A stretch of 64,000 nucleotides of DNA, from assembly GCF_014202695.1 (NCBI RefSeq), contig NZ_JACHHH010000010.1:1-64000 (forward strand). Direction: 5' to 3'. Shown piece after piece: positions 8,818 through 16,916 of this stretch. Position 1 is the first letter of the stretch. Every line of letters starts with the position of its first letter. This DNA comes from Oribacterium sinus (GTDB lineage: Bacteria > Bacillota > Clostridia > Lachnospirales > Lachnospiraceae). The position numbers and the translations under genes were made by a program. A model generated the notes under the pieces. The model ran no database searches and was not told the origin of the DNA. It worked only from the letters and a program-made list of their open reading frames with translations.

Positions 8818-10827
8818 ATGGCAAATAATCTCATTATTGTAGAGTCACCCGCCAAGGTAAAAACCATCAGTAAGTTTTTAGGAAAGTCCTATACCATTGA
8901 TGCAACTATGGGACATTTAATTGATATGCCCAAAAGTTCCCTTGGAGTAGATGTGGAAAATGACTATGAGCCAAAGTACATTACCATTCGCGGAAAAGGG
9001 GAACTGCTGAGCAAGTTGAAAAAGGAAGCCAAAAAGGCGGATAAAATTTATCTGGCAACCGACCCGGATCGTGAGGGGGAGGCAATCAGCTGGCATTTGC
9101 AAAGAGAGTTGAATAAGGATGAGAAAAATGCAGCGAAAATCTCCCGTATAAGCTTTAACGAAATCACCAAGAATGCAGTGCAGAATGCCATCAAGAATCC
9201 CAGAGAAATCGATATGGATTTGGTCAATGCGCAGCAGGCCAGAAGAGTCATGGATCGCTTGGTGGGATATACCATCAGTCCATTGCTTTGGCAAAAGATT
9301 CGTAAAGGCTTATCTGCGGGAAGAGTGCAGTCCGTAGCACTGAAGATGATTTGCGACAGAGAGGCGGAGATTAATGCTTTTGAGCCGGAAGAGTATTGGA
9401 GCCTTAGTGCCAGCCTTGCTGTAGGCAAGAAGGAAGTAGAGGCGGTATTTTACGGAAAAGATAAGAAGCTTTCTTTGTCAAAGGAAGAGGATGTTCTTTC
9501 TGTTATTTCCGAAATTGGAAAAGAAAAGCTAAAGCTCATTGAGAAAAAGAAGGGGGAAAGAAGAAAGAAGGCTCCCCTTCCCTTTACCACCTCTACTTTA
9601 CAGCAGGAAGCGGCAAAGCTTCTTTCCTTCCCCACCCAAAAAACTATGCGAATAGCTCAGTCTTTGTATGAGGGCGTGAATGTCAAGGGCAGAGGAGTTG
9701 TAGGTTTAATTACCTACCTTCGTACGGACTCCACCAGAATTTCTGAAGAAGCCCATGCTGCGGTATTGGAAAAAATCGGACAAGAATATGGCCCTGAATA
9801 TTGTCAGAAGAATCAGGCTGAAGATAAAAAAGAAGGTAAAATTCAGGATGCCCACGAGGCTATCCGCCCCAGCTACCTGGAGATTACCCCCTTCGAGGCT
9901 AAAGAAAGCCTTGGAAAGGATGAGTACCGTTTATATCAGTTGATTTATAAGCGCTTTGTGGCGTCCAGAATGGAAGCGGCAGTTTATGAAACGGAAACGG
10001 TAAAATTTCAGGCAAAGGACTATATTTTCACCTTAAACGGCAGCCGTCTGCGTTTTGACGGATTCCTTGCCGTATATATGTCTGAGGAAGATAAGGCGGA
10101 GAAAAATGTCACTCTCCCTGAGATGAATGAGGGAGACTCCTTTAAGGTGGAAAAATGGAATAAGGAACAGCATTTTACCCAGGCACCGCCTCATTATACC
10201 GAGGCTTCCCTGGTAAAGGCCTTGGAGGAGGGCGGCATCGGAAGACCTTCTACCTATGCACCTACCATTGGAACCCTTCTTTTACGGCGCTACATTACCA
10301 AAGAGAAGAAGAACATCTTCGTTACCGAATTGGGAAATGCGGTAAATGAAATGATGTCCAAGAACTTCCCTACTATCGTAGACAAGGGCTTTACAGCGAA
10401 TCTTGAGTCCTTATTGGACTCTGTCAGTGTAGGGCAGACTTCTTGGAAAACCATTGTGGAAAATTTCTATCCGGATCTTTCCGAGGCTGTAGAAAAAGCC
10501 AAAGAAGAGGTGGAGAAGGTTAAAATAAACGAAGAAGAAACGGATGTAATCTGTGACAAGTGCGGCAGAAAGATGGTTATTAAGTATGGCCCTCACGGGA
10601 AATTTCTGGCTTGTCCCGGCTTTCCGGACTGTAAAAATACCAAGCCTTATGTGGAATACGCCGGTTTTCTCTGTCCGACCTGCGGTGCGGAGTGCGTAAA
10701 GAAGAGAAGTAAAAAGGGACGAATCTTCTATTCCTGTTCTCGTTATCCGGAGTGCGACTATATGACCTGGCAGAAGCCAAAGGACGCAGTAACCGGAGAG
10801 AAAAAAGAAGGGGAGATTATGGCGTAA
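8818..10827 (+). CDS. topA: DNA topoisomerase I (type IA)
   Basis: 669 residues, close to the Bacillus enzyme. It opens with the TOPRIM motif NNLIIVESPAKVKT and has DPDREGEA near residue 81. The catalytic tyrosine is Tyr300 in the TYLRTDSTR motif. Domains continue with GIGRPSTYAPTI and end in two four-cysteine zinc ribbons (CDKCGRK...CPGFPDC and CPTCGAEC...CSRYPEC). The enzyme relaxes negative supercoils. In many Firmicutes codY follows topA; here a toxin-antitoxin pair takes that place. Confidence 0.97.
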   Translation: MANNLIIVESPAKVKTISKFLGKSYTIDATMGHLIDMPKSSLGVDVENDYEPKYITIRGKGELLSKLKKEAKKADKIYLATDPDREGEAISWHLQRELNKDEKNAAKISRISFNEITKNAVQNAIKNPREIDMDLVNAQQARRVMDRLVGYTISPLLWQKIRKGLSAGRVQSVALKMICDREAEINAFEPEEYWSLSASLAVGKKEVEAVFYGKDKKLSLSKEEDVLSVISEIGKEKLKLIEKKKGERRKKAPLPFTTSTLQQEAAKLLSFPTQKTMRIAQSLYEGVNVKGRGVVGLITYLRTDSTRISEEAHAAVLEKIGQEYGPEYCQKNQAEDKKEGKIQDAHEAIRPSYLEITPFEAKESLGKDEYRLYQLIYKRFVASRMEAAVYETETVKFQAKDYIFTLNGSRLRFDGFLAVYMSEEDKAEKNVTLPEMNEGDSFKVEKWNKEQHFTQAPPHYTEASLVKALEEGGIGRPSTYAPTIGTLLLRRYITKEKKNIFVTELGNAVNEMMSKNFPTIVDKGFTANLESLLDSVSVGQTSWKTIVENFYPDLSEAVEKAKEEVEKVKINEEETDVICDKCGRKMVIKYGPHGKFLACPGFPDCKNTKPYVEYAGFLCPTCGAECVKKRSKKGRIFYSCSRYPECDYMTWQKPKDAVTGEKKEGEIMA

Positions 10828-10874
10828 GCTAGGAATATTAAGTTTGTTACAAAGGGAATATTGTTCTTGCGATA

Positions 10875-10890
10875 ATGAGTTTTATCTCAT
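10875..10890. promoter_or_regulatory. candidate operator of the toxin-antitoxin pair
   Basis: ATGAG and CTCAT form an inverted repeat separated by TTTTAT, 26 bases before the toxin start and overlapping the likely -10 box GATAAT. Autoregulation by the antitoxin at such a site is usual for this type of system, but this one is inferred from position and symmetry only. Confidence 0.35.
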
Positions 10891-10915
10891 ATAATAAATG
10901 AACGAGGTAGTAACA

Positions 10916-11272
10916 ATGAGATTCACTGTAGAGTTTTATGAGAAAGAAAATGGTGAAATTCCTGTAATAAACTTTATAGACTCCTTAGAACCTAAATTGG
11001 GATCAAAAGTATTATCTTTAATTGAAATACTAGAAGAGAAGGGTAATCAGTTGAGACTGCCTTATAGTGAATGTCTTGAGGATGGGATTTTTGAATTACG
11101 ATGTAAGTTTGGTTCAGATATTACACGTACTCTGTATTTCTTTTATGAAGGTGCGAATATTATTTTGACGAATGGTTTCGTCAAGAAAACTCAAAAAACT
11201 CCTGCGCAGGAAATAAAACTTGCGAAACTAAGGAGAGCTGACTACTTGTCACGAAAGGGAAAGTTGAAATGA
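10916..11272 (+). CDS. RelE/HigB-like toxin (phage-derived Gp49-like family)
   Basis: 118 residues of the Gp49/HigB type. It starts FTVEFYEKENGEIPVINFIDSL, has FELRCKFGSDITRTLYFFYEG in the core and ends with a basic helix rich in Lys and Arg (KTQKTPAQEIKLAKLRRADY). Members are ribosome-dependent mRNA interferases. I choose the ATG at 10916 because GAGG at 10904-10907 is properly spaced for it; an ATG at 10898 has no such site. The stop overlaps the antitoxin start as ATGA. The toxin-first order is that of hig-type modules. Confidence 0.85.
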   Translation: MRFTVEFYEKENGEIPVINFIDSLEPKLGSKVLSLIEILEEKGNQLRLPYSECLEDGIFELRCKFGSDITRTLYFFYEGANIILTNGFVKKTQKTPAQEIKLAKLRRADYLSRKGKLK

Positions 11273-11559
11273 AGCTTCAAGAGTATAAACAGAATAAGAT
11301 GCGAGATTCTGAATTTGCGAAAGCCTATGAAGAAGTACAGCCGGAAATGAATATCATTAGAGCTATTATTGATGCTCGAATAGCGAAGAATATGACACAA
11401 AAAGATTTATCTAATAAAACCGGCATTAATCAATCGGAGATTAGTAAGTTGGAGAATGGAACAAGAAATCCTTCTATAAAGCTGTTACAAAGATTGGCTG
11501 AAGGAATGGATATGGTGTTGGATGTATCTTTTAAAGAAAAAACTTTATCTAAGCCTTAA
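11269..11559 (+). CDS. HigA-like antitoxin with XRE helix-turn-helix
   Basis: 96 residues. The C-terminal half is a typical XRE/Cro helix-turn-helix (NMTQKDLSNKTGINQSEISK followed by LENGTRNPSIKLLQRLAEGM). The N-terminal helix is likely to contact the toxin. It should neutralise the toxin encoded just upstream and repress the shared promoter. The 4-base overlap with the toxin gene (ATGA) indicates coupled translation. No mobility genes accompany the pair, but its position where codY is often found suggests insertion or replacement. Confidence 0.88.
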   Translation: MKLQEYKQNKMRDSEFAKAYEEVQPEMNIIRAIIDARIAKNMTQKDLSNKTGINQSEISKLENGTRNPSIKLLQRLAEGMDMVLDVSFKEKTLSKP

Positions 11560-11593
11560 ATCTTTTGAAATCTTTTGATTGAAATTCTTTTTC

Positions 11594-11622
11594 TTGACGA
11601 AAAAAAACGATGGTGATATACT
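11594..11622 (+). promoter_or_regulatory. promoter of tRNA-Leu(CAG)
   Basis: TTGACG and TATACT are exactly 17 bases apart, ending 10 bases before the tRNA. Confidence 0.75.
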
Positions 11623-11632
11623 ACTTTCGTTT

Positions 11633-11715
11633 GCAGAAGTGGCGGAATGGCAGACGCGCACGGTTCAGGTCCGTGTGAGGTAACACTCATGTGGGTTCAA
11701 CTCCCATCTTCTGCA
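11633..11715 (+). tRNA. tRNA-Leu (anticodon CAG)
   Basis: An 83-nt class II tRNA. Acceptor GCAGAAG pairs with CTTCTGC, discriminator A. The anticodon stem CACGG/CCGTG holds loop TTCAGGT, anticodon CAG (reads CUG). The long variable arm and T-arm (GGGTTCAACTCCC) are present. CCA is not encoded. Confidence 0.95.
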
Positions 11716-11725
11716 GGAAAGAAGA

Positions 11726-11766
11726 GACTTGGAATAAGGGGATACCTTGTTCTAAGTCTTTTTTGA
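11726..11766 (+). terminator. terminator of tRNA-Leu(CAG)
   Basis: GACTTGGAATAAGG pairs with CCTTGTTCTAAGTC with two mismatched or wobble positions around a GGATA loop, followed by TTTTTT. It does not share sequence with the CCTAGG terminators of the other two + strand tRNAs. Confidence 0.75.
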
Positions 11767-11843
11767 TTCAAAGTCTACTTGTGAAAGATAGGAATCAAAG
11801 ATTTGTGTTAAAAAGTAATACTTTGTTTTAAGGAGTTTGGAAT

Positions 11844-12257
11844 ATGTTGAAGATTTCCAATTTTGAGCTTATGGCAATATTATATATGATTGCACTATTG
11901 CTAATACTTATGATATCTGCAATGATTACCTTTAAGAATTGGGCGAAAAGAGAACAGAAATATGATGTTTTCATGATTAAGAATAATGAATTGACGGTTC
12001 TGTCGGGAATACCGGTAAGATATTGCCTTAATGATATCGAAAGAGTTGAATTTTCAAAGATAGTAAGTCGAGGAAGTTATGGGGGAAGAATGAGAATATG
12101 GAAAAAGGGAGCTTTGTTTGGGCGTATTTTTTTGTTCGATGCCAGTGCCTATCGTAAAAAATTTGCTTTCAGCAGTACATACGAAGAGATAGAGCTTGTT
12201 ACGGACGATTTGATGAAAAAACTGAGAGAACATGGCATTACGTGCGTAAAGAAATAG
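11844..12257 (+). CDS. small single-pass membrane protein, unknown function
   Basis: 137 residues. One membrane helix near residues 9-31 (MAILYMIALLLILMISAM) is followed by a mixed alpha/beta cytosolic part whose pattern (VFMIKNNELTVLSGIPVRYCLNDIERVEF) looks like a PH-like domain. That is a fold impression only, and I recognise no named family. AAGGAG lies upstream of the ATG. It sits alone between two tRNA genes, in a zone with other accessory genes. Confidence 0.6.
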   Translation: MLKISNFELMAILYMIALLLILMISAMITFKNWAKREQKYDVFMIKNNELTVLSGIPVRYCLNDIERVEFSKIVSRGSYGGRMRIWKKGALFGRIFLFDASAYRKKFAFSSTYEEIELVTDDLMKKLREHGITCVKK

Positions 12258-12354
12258 TCTGTTAAGCGTGGTCGGTTTCGTGGTCGGCTTGTAGGGAAAT
12301 AGTACTGCTCGAAAGCGAAATGGTGCTTCATGCTCAATGCCTTGTAGACAAGCA

Positions 12355-12400
12355 AAAAGCCTAGTGTTTTAAGCTGTTTTGGCTTATACACTAGGCTTTA
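12355..12400 (-). terminator. terminator of tRNA-Ser(UGA), possibly bidirectional
   Basis: AAAGCCTAGTGT and ACACTAGGCTTT are perfectly complementary, with an inner TAAGC/GCTTA stem. On the minus strand the hairpin is followed by TTTTGC. On the plus strand it may also stop the upstream gene. Confidence 0.7.
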
Positions 12401-12407
12401 TCTTTAA

Positions 12408-12493
12408 CGCAGAGGGTGGGGTTCGAACCCACGTGCCCTTGCGGACAAACGGTTTTCAAGACCGCCTCGTTATGACCACTTCGATACCTCTGC
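12408..12493 (-). tRNA. tRNA-Ser (anticodon TGA)
   Basis: On the minus strand: acceptor GCAGAGG pairs with CCTCTGC, discriminator G. The anticodon stem GCGGT/ACCGT encloses loop CTTGAAA, anticodon TGA. There is a long variable arm, and the T-arm reads GTGGGTTCGAACCCCAC. 86 nt, no encoded CCA. It borders the repeat-bounded island, a usual position for inserted DNA. Confidence 0.95.
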
Positions 12494-12508
12494 AATAGAA
12501 CTTCTGCA

Positions 12509-12640
12509 TTATATAACTATTGTGAATTTATGTCAATCCTTAAAAATTTATCATAAAGGCTAGCTGAAAATTTATCATAAAACCGGAAATTCTTGGTTTT
12601 TCGTAGAGATTTTCCCCTAAATTAGCTTGCCCAACAATCC
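12509..12640. repeat. direct repeat A, left copy (truncated duplicate of a gene end)
   Basis: About 132 bases matching 15951-16084 at roughly 87% by eye. The last ~25 bases are the 3' end of the small export-family gene (stop codon and the codons for LLGKLI on the minus strand), cut off here after GCCCAACAATCC. So this copy is a duplicated fragment and the right copy is the intact locus. Confidence 0.85.
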
Positions 12641-12788
12641 CGTCTTTAGGATTTAGCACTATATTTCTTTAGGGATAACTTTATACGCACCTGCCTTTAA
12701 CCAGTATAAACACTGGTTTTTTATTTTTAAATATTTGACAAAAATATTTTTTAACTCTTTACTTTATAGTGTTATCATAGTCCTGGAA

Positions 12789-13145
12789 ATGATTTCTATA
12801 TCTTATTTTTTGAAAAAAACCAAAAATAAAAAAAGTACATACCTACAGATTTATGAAAGCTATTATGATCCCGAACGTAAATGTGGTGCACATCGTTCTT
12901 TCAAACCAGTCGGATATATCCACGAACTCATTGATAAAGGTATTGATGACCCTATATCCTTCTATTCTGATGAAATAAAAAAATTAAACAGTGAGTACAA
13001 AAAAACAAGAGAAAGAATAAGGTCAGACAGATTTCTAAAGAGTTCAGACTTTATAAAGAAACTAGCTATAAATACAACACTTCCACTGACATTATATTTT
13101 CTTAATAATGAAGATATAAATAAAATGCTAAGCCATAGGTTCTAA
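12789..13145 (+). pseudogene. truncated IS1634-like transposase fragment
   Basis: The stretch FLKKTKNKKSTYLQIYESYY, then a DPERK...HRS...VGYIHELIDKGIDDPISFY segment, matches the N-terminal region of IS1634-type transposases as I know them. After about 80 residues the similarity ends and the frame runs into repeat B, whose last ~28 codons are unrelated. The full protein should exceed 500 residues, so this is a decayed remnant. No clear ribosome binding site is seen; the ATG at 12789 is nominal, and the frame is open from 12735. Confidence 0.6.
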
Positions 13146-13191
13146 TCTGTGGCTTAGCACTATTTTTTAATCTCAACTCCAAAAGACAGGT
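13063..13191. repeat. direct repeat B, left copy
   Basis: 129 bases that recur at 15823-15951 with only 3 mismatches. It contains a hairpin, GCTAAGCCA/TGGCTTAGC, followed by ACTATTTTTTA, so each copy can also act as a terminator. The two copies bracket the ABC exporter cassette exactly. Confidence 0.92.
13127..13168 (+). terminator. terminator hairpin inside repeat B (left copy)
   Basis: GCTAAGCCA at 13127-13135 pairs with TGGCTTAGC at 13150-13158, then a T-rich tail. It lies right behind the transposase fragment. Confidence 0.6.
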
Positions 13192-13235
13192 AATATACAT
13201 GTCAAATAGAAAAAACAAGAGTAGAATGTAATGGT

Positions 13236-13264
13236 TTGAGATCAATATTTAGTGATATTATTAT
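13236..13264 (+). promoter_or_regulatory. candidate promoter of the ABC exporter cassette
   Basis: TTGAGA and TATTAT are 17 bases apart, within an AT-rich stretch just after repeat B and 29 bases before the ATP-binding gene. The ribosome binding site GTGGAGG follows. Confidence 0.4.
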
Positions 13265-13292
13265 TTTAATATAATCAGAGTGGAGGAATTGT

Positions 13293-14084
13293 ATGGATAC
13301 GGTAATTAGACTGACTAATGTGAATAAGAGCTTTGGAGAGCATCATGTTCTCCATGATGTGAGCTTTGAGGCAGGCAGGGGAGAGCTTATCGGCTACATA
13401 GGGCCAAACGGAAGTGGCAAGTCCACAACTGTTAAGCTGATGCTTGGAATCCTTGGTGGATACACAGGTACAATTGAGGTCTTTGGCAAGAATATAGAAG
13501 AAGATCTGGTAAGCTACAAGAGGAAGATAGGTTATGTTCCAGAGATTCTATCTCTCTATGAGAGCCTTACAGGGGAAGAATATATCTCTTTCTTATCCTC
13601 TGTCTATGAACTAAGCAACTGGAGAGGTAGGATGGAGGAGCTTGCGGAGATATTTCAGATAAATGATGCGCTCACCACTCGTATCTCTGGTTATTCAAAG
13701 GGTATGAAGCAAAAAATAGCCATCATAGGAAGCCTTATACATAACCCTGACATCCTCTTCCTTGATGAACCGCTTAACGGTATGGATACTAATAGCGTGG
13801 CTGTGTTTAAGGAGGTGCTTAAGACACTTACCAAGCAGGGGAAGACTATATTTTATTCTTCTCATATTATGGAAGTGGTGGAGCAAATGAGTAGCAGGGT
13901 TATCCTTCTTAAGGACGGTACTGTGATTGCAGACTCAACAGTTGAAGAGCTGAAAAAGAGTAACAAAGGAAGCAGTATGGAGGATATTTTCAATGACCTT
14001 ACAGGCTTTACAAAGGGACACGACCTTGCAGTCAAGTTTGTAGATACACTGACTGGAGGTGAGACTATTGAAGATGAAAAATAG
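13293..14084 (+). CDS. ABC transporter ATP-binding protein
   Basis: 263 residues, a single nucleotide-binding domain. Walker A GPNGSGKST is at residues 37-45, the signature SGYSKGMKQK near 131, Walker B ILFLDEPLNGMD near 150, and the H-loop (SSHIMEVVE) near 190. It should energise the permease encoded next, with which it overlaps by 11 bases. The family resembles the YhaQ/EcsA-type exporters of Firmicutes. Codon choice here looks richer in ACA, ATA and AGG than the surrounding genes, in keeping with acquisition of this cassette. Confidence 0.93.
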   Translation: MDTVIRLTNVNKSFGEHHVLHDVSFEAGRGELIGYIGPNGSGKSTTVKLMLGILGGYTGTIEVFGKNIEEDLVSYKRKIGYVPEILSLYESLTGEEYISFLSSVYELSNWRGRMEELAEIFQINDALTTRISGYSKGMKQKIAIIGSLIHNPDILFLDEPLNGMDTNSVAVFKEVLKTLTKQGKTIFYSSHIMEVVEQMSSRVILLKDGTVIADSTVEELKKSNKGSSMEDIFNDLTGFTKGHDLAVKFVDTLTGGETIEDEK

Positions 14085-15744
14085 CGAACCCTTTGTGCTT
14101 AAGGTAGTTGATAAATGCGTAAAACCATTTTTAAGTAAGGACCTAAACTATAGCCAGGTTAGGGAGATGCTTAGGCTAAAGCTAATTATGGATAGCAGAA
14201 GGGTTTCACAAGCTTTGCAAAATAACGGGAAGAAGATAGGAAAAGAGCCGAAAAAATCTATGATTTTAACCTGCCTGGTTTATATGGGCTTAGGAATTTT
14301 TATCGCTTCTATGCAGGTTATGCCAAATATGTTTGGAGCTAATACAATCAGCTTTGCCATGCTTATATTCATGTTATTTTCCGTCTATATCAGTGAGTAT
14401 TCAGCTGTACTCCTAGACACTACAGAAAAGTCATTTTACGGAGCACTGCCGATTGGAAAAAACGAGATAAGTACTGCAAAAAACATACATATAGCCTATT
14501 ATATAGGAACTATAGCAGCTGCTATGATGCTGCCATCTATAGTTGTCGGCTTTATTTCTAAGGGAATCCTATACGGCTTTGCGTTCACTCTGGTATCGAT
14601 TGTGATTGTTGTCGTTTGCCTCCACCTTGCAGGAGTTATTTACTACCTCCTTCTCAAGATATTTTCCGGAGAGAAGCTAAAGGACATATTAAGCGGCTTT
14701 CAGATATTTATGACAATAGCGATAATACTCTCGTATCAGATTGTGCCAAGAGTCGTAAGCATAGCAGGCTTCTCAAAGGGGGAACTTACATTTTCGCCGG
14801 TTTACTTTTTTCTGCCATCAGCTTGGTTCTCAGCTATACTGGAGAGCCTATTTGGTGCGGGTGGAGCATGGTATATATATGTACTGGCAGGAATCACAGT
14901 GCCTGCCGTCATCTTGCTTGAAGTAATATACAGGAAAAAGGCTATGCCGGAGTTTGAAGGAGAACTTGACAAGCTTACGGAAACAGCCAAGGAAAATAAA
15001 ACACTTTCAGCATTTTCATATCTTATGTGTAAGCTCCTCTCAAAGGATGAGCAGGAAAATGCCTTTATGAAGCTTGTGCTGATACAGGTGTCAAGAAACA
15101 GGGATATGAAGCTTAAGCTCTATCCACAGCTTGCCAATGTATTTATTCTGCCTATAATAATGGTTCTGCCACAGATTACAGGTGAAAAAGGACTTACAGG
15201 CTTTATAGAAAATCTCAGAGAAGGAAGATGGGGGCTGGCTCTGCTTTATTTTACAGGGCTTACTTCCGCAGCCATCTATGGGATAATAACTCAGACTGAG
15301 AATAAAGAGAGCATAATGTTCTATCAGATTCTTCCAATTGAGAATCTAAGTAAATGTATAAGGGCAGGAGTTAAGGTAGTATTGTTTCGCTATCTGACGC
15401 CTATCTTTGTGGCTCTGTCAGCTCTGCTTTTTGCGGTTTATGGAATTGCTATCCTACCCGACATAGTCATTGCCTACTTGTCGTTTATATTTGTAACAAG
15501 TCTTATGATAAGAGTAGGTACTTGGGAGCTTCCATTTTCTTCGGAATTCAATCCTGCAAATGTAGGACGGGGATTACTGTTGTTATTTATGAGTTTATTC
15601 ATACTTGCCTTATTTGGATGGACGCATATATTTTGGCTTAAAACCCTAGAGTTACAGCTAATAGGTATAGTGGTGATGATACTGGCTAACCTTGTATTAT
15701 GGAAGTTCTTTATGAATAAGAAATACATTATAGCCAGAGGATAA
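14074..15744 (+). CDS. ABC exporter membrane protein (about 12 helices)
   Basis: 556 residues from the ATG chosen here, which follows a strong GGAGGTGAG site; a GTG 15 bases upstream is less likely. Hydrophobic segments run along most of the length: MILTCLVYMGLGIFIASMQ near 65, several between 85 and 250, then again between 365 and 555. It is the partner of the ATP-binding protein and likely an exporter; the substrate is unknown. No peptide, lantibiotic or regulator gene accompanies it, so neither bacteriocin immunity nor drug export can be assigned. Confidence 0.85.
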   Translation: MKNSEPFVLKVVDKCVKPFLSKDLNYSQVREMLRLKLIMDSRRVSQALQNNGKKIGKEPKKSMILTCLVYMGLGIFIASMQVMPNMFGANTISFAMLIFMLFSVYISEYSAVLLDTTEKSFYGALPIGKNEISTAKNIHIAYYIGTIAAAMMLPSIVVGFISKGILYGFAFTLVSIVIVVVCLHLAGVIYYLLLKIFSGEKLKDILSGFQIFMTIAIILSYQIVPRVVSIAGFSKGELTFSPVYFFLPSAWFSAILESLFGAGGAWYIYVLAGITVPAVILLEVIYRKKAMPEFEGELDKLTETAKENKTLSAFSYLMCKLLSKDEQENAFMKLVLIQVSRNRDMKLKLYPQLANVFILPIIMVLPQITGEKGLTGFIENLREGRWGLALLYFTGLTSAAIYGIITQTENKESIMFYQILPIENLSKCIRAGVKVVLFRYLTPIFVALSALLFAVYGIAILPDIVIAYLSFIFVTSLMIRVGTWELPFSSEFNPANVGRGLLLLFMSLFILALFGWTHIFWLKTLELQLIGIVVMILANLVLWKFFMNKKYIIARG

Positions 15745-16060
15745 GAAATATTTTTCTTAAAGGTTAAGAAAAATGAAGAGCTAAGTGACTTATGACGTAT
15801 AAAAGCTTGTAGGAAGAGTATTTAGCTATAAATACAAAACTTCCATTGACATTGTATTTTCTTAATAATGAAGATATAAATAAAATGCTAAGCCATAGGT
15901 TCTAATCTGTGGCTTAGCACTATTTTTTAATCTCAACTCCAAAAGACAGGTTATATAACTATTGTGAATTTATGTCAATCCTTAAAAATATATCATGAAA
16001 GTTAAATGAAAATTTATTAGAAAACCGAAAATCCTCAGTTTTTTGTAGATATTCCCCCCC
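15745..16060. other. gene-free junction holding repeats B and A (right copies)
   Basis: About 80 bases of AT-rich sequence after the permease, then right repeat B directly abutting right repeat A (they share the base at 15951). There is no gene. The right end carries a weak hairpin (AAAACCGAAAATCCTCAGTTTT) that may terminate the minus-strand gene. Confidence 0.8.
15823..15951. repeat. direct repeat B, right copy
   Basis: Same orientation as the copy at 13063-13191, 3 mismatches in 129 bases. The terminator hairpin is kept (15887-15928) and would serve the ABC cassette. Recombination between the copies would remove about 2.76 kb carrying both ABC genes. Confidence 0.92.
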
Positions 16061-16084
16061 CTAAATTAGCTTGCCCAACAATCC
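15951..16084. repeat. direct repeat A, right copy (intact locus)
   Basis: Matches 12509-12640 at roughly 87%. It includes the true 3' end of the minus-strand export-family gene, which continues beyond the repeat. The left copy stops here, so the duplication boundary lies inside the gene. Confidence 0.85.
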
Positions 16085-16558
16085 ATAGCTGAGTAGGGAC
16101 ATAATCCCTGCCGCTAGGCATACTCCGATACTGATGGCTAAGAAGGCTTTTTTTCTATTCATCTTTAAAAGACTGGCTACCATAGCCCCTGTCCAAGCTC
16201 CGGTTCCGGGAAGGGGAATTCCCACAAAAAGAACCAGACCCCAGAAGTCCACCTTATCAATGGCATCCTTATGCTTATCTACCTTTTTTCTAAACCAGGA
16301 TGCCAAAGGTCTTGTGAAAGAGGACTTCTCCATAAGCTCCACAATCTTGGCAAAGAAAAAAAGGACAAAGGGGATGGGAAGGATATTTCCGATTAAACAA
16401 TATAACAAGCCCTGTATATAATTTACCTTTAGTAAGGAGGCGGCAATCAAACCGCCACGCAGTTCAATAACGGGCATCATGGATAAAAAGAAGACCATCA
16501 TTTCCCGAGAAAGAAATTTTTCAAAATGTGCTGTAAAAAATGTAATAAAACTTTCCAT
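16061..16558 (-). CDS. small multidrug-export family membrane protein (COG2426-like)
   Basis: 165 residues with about four membrane helices. The family hallmark PVIELRGGLIAASLL sits near residue 32, followed by NILPIPFVLFFFAKIVE, and the second half has FVGIPLPGTGAWTGAMVASLLKM. The annotated export role of this family is weakly founded, so the true substrate is unknown. I place the start at the second ATG (MESFITFF) because AAAGGG precedes it by 5 nt; an ATG 30 bases upstream lacks a site. Its last codons are duplicated in repeat A. Confidence 0.85.
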   Translation of the reverse strand: MESFITFFTAHFEKFLSREMMVFFLSMMPVIELRGGLIAASLLKVNYIQGLLYCLIGNILPIPFVLFFFAKIVELMEKSSFTRPLASWFRKKVDKHKDAIDKVDFWGLVLFVGIPLPGTGAWTGAMVASLLKMNRKKAFLAISIGVCLAAGIMSLLSYGLLGKLI

Positions 16559-16760
16559 AATTCCCTTTTCTCTAAACTTGAATGCCATTTTGACTTATGT
16601 TAGAATTTCATGCAAAGGCATTTTCCCATTGAAACTGTTTGGGATTCTATAAAAGAAGTATAGGGGAGTCAATGCTTTTCACAAAAACTGCACATTTGCA
16701 AAGTAAAGTGCAAACTGTTCTTTTTTAAAAATTGAGCAGTTTTAAAAATAAAGGAGTGCA

Positions 16761-16916
16761 ATGATTAATTTCGAGGATGAGATAAAAAGGTTTAAACCCA
16801 GCTTGGATGTGGATCAGTTAGAGGATGCCATTCTCAAGGTGGACCTTACCGATATGAATGATTTGATGACACAGCTTATGGAAGAGGCTTTAAAGAAGGG
16901 GAACGATCCGTCATGA
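16761..16916 (+). CDS. 51-residue acidic protein, first gene of the TPR-cdaA operon
   Basis: A short gene with a strong AAGGAG site 4-9 bases upstream of its ATG. It encodes MINFEDEIKRFKPSLDVDQL, continuing to ...EEALKKGNDPS. Its stop overlaps the start of the TPR gene as ATGA, the classic sign of coupled translation. It is acidic, helical and without a membrane segment. I recognise no family. Coupling and composition make it a real gene, probably a partner of the TPR protein. Confidence 0.75.
   Translation: MINFEDEIKRFKPSLDVDQLEDAILKVDLTDMNDLMTQLMEEALKKGNDPS

Noticed and set aside
12494-12788. T-box or other riboswitch near the tRNA cluster
   Set aside because: The structured parts are accounted for by repeat A and its weak hairpin; no specifier loop or T-box core was seen.
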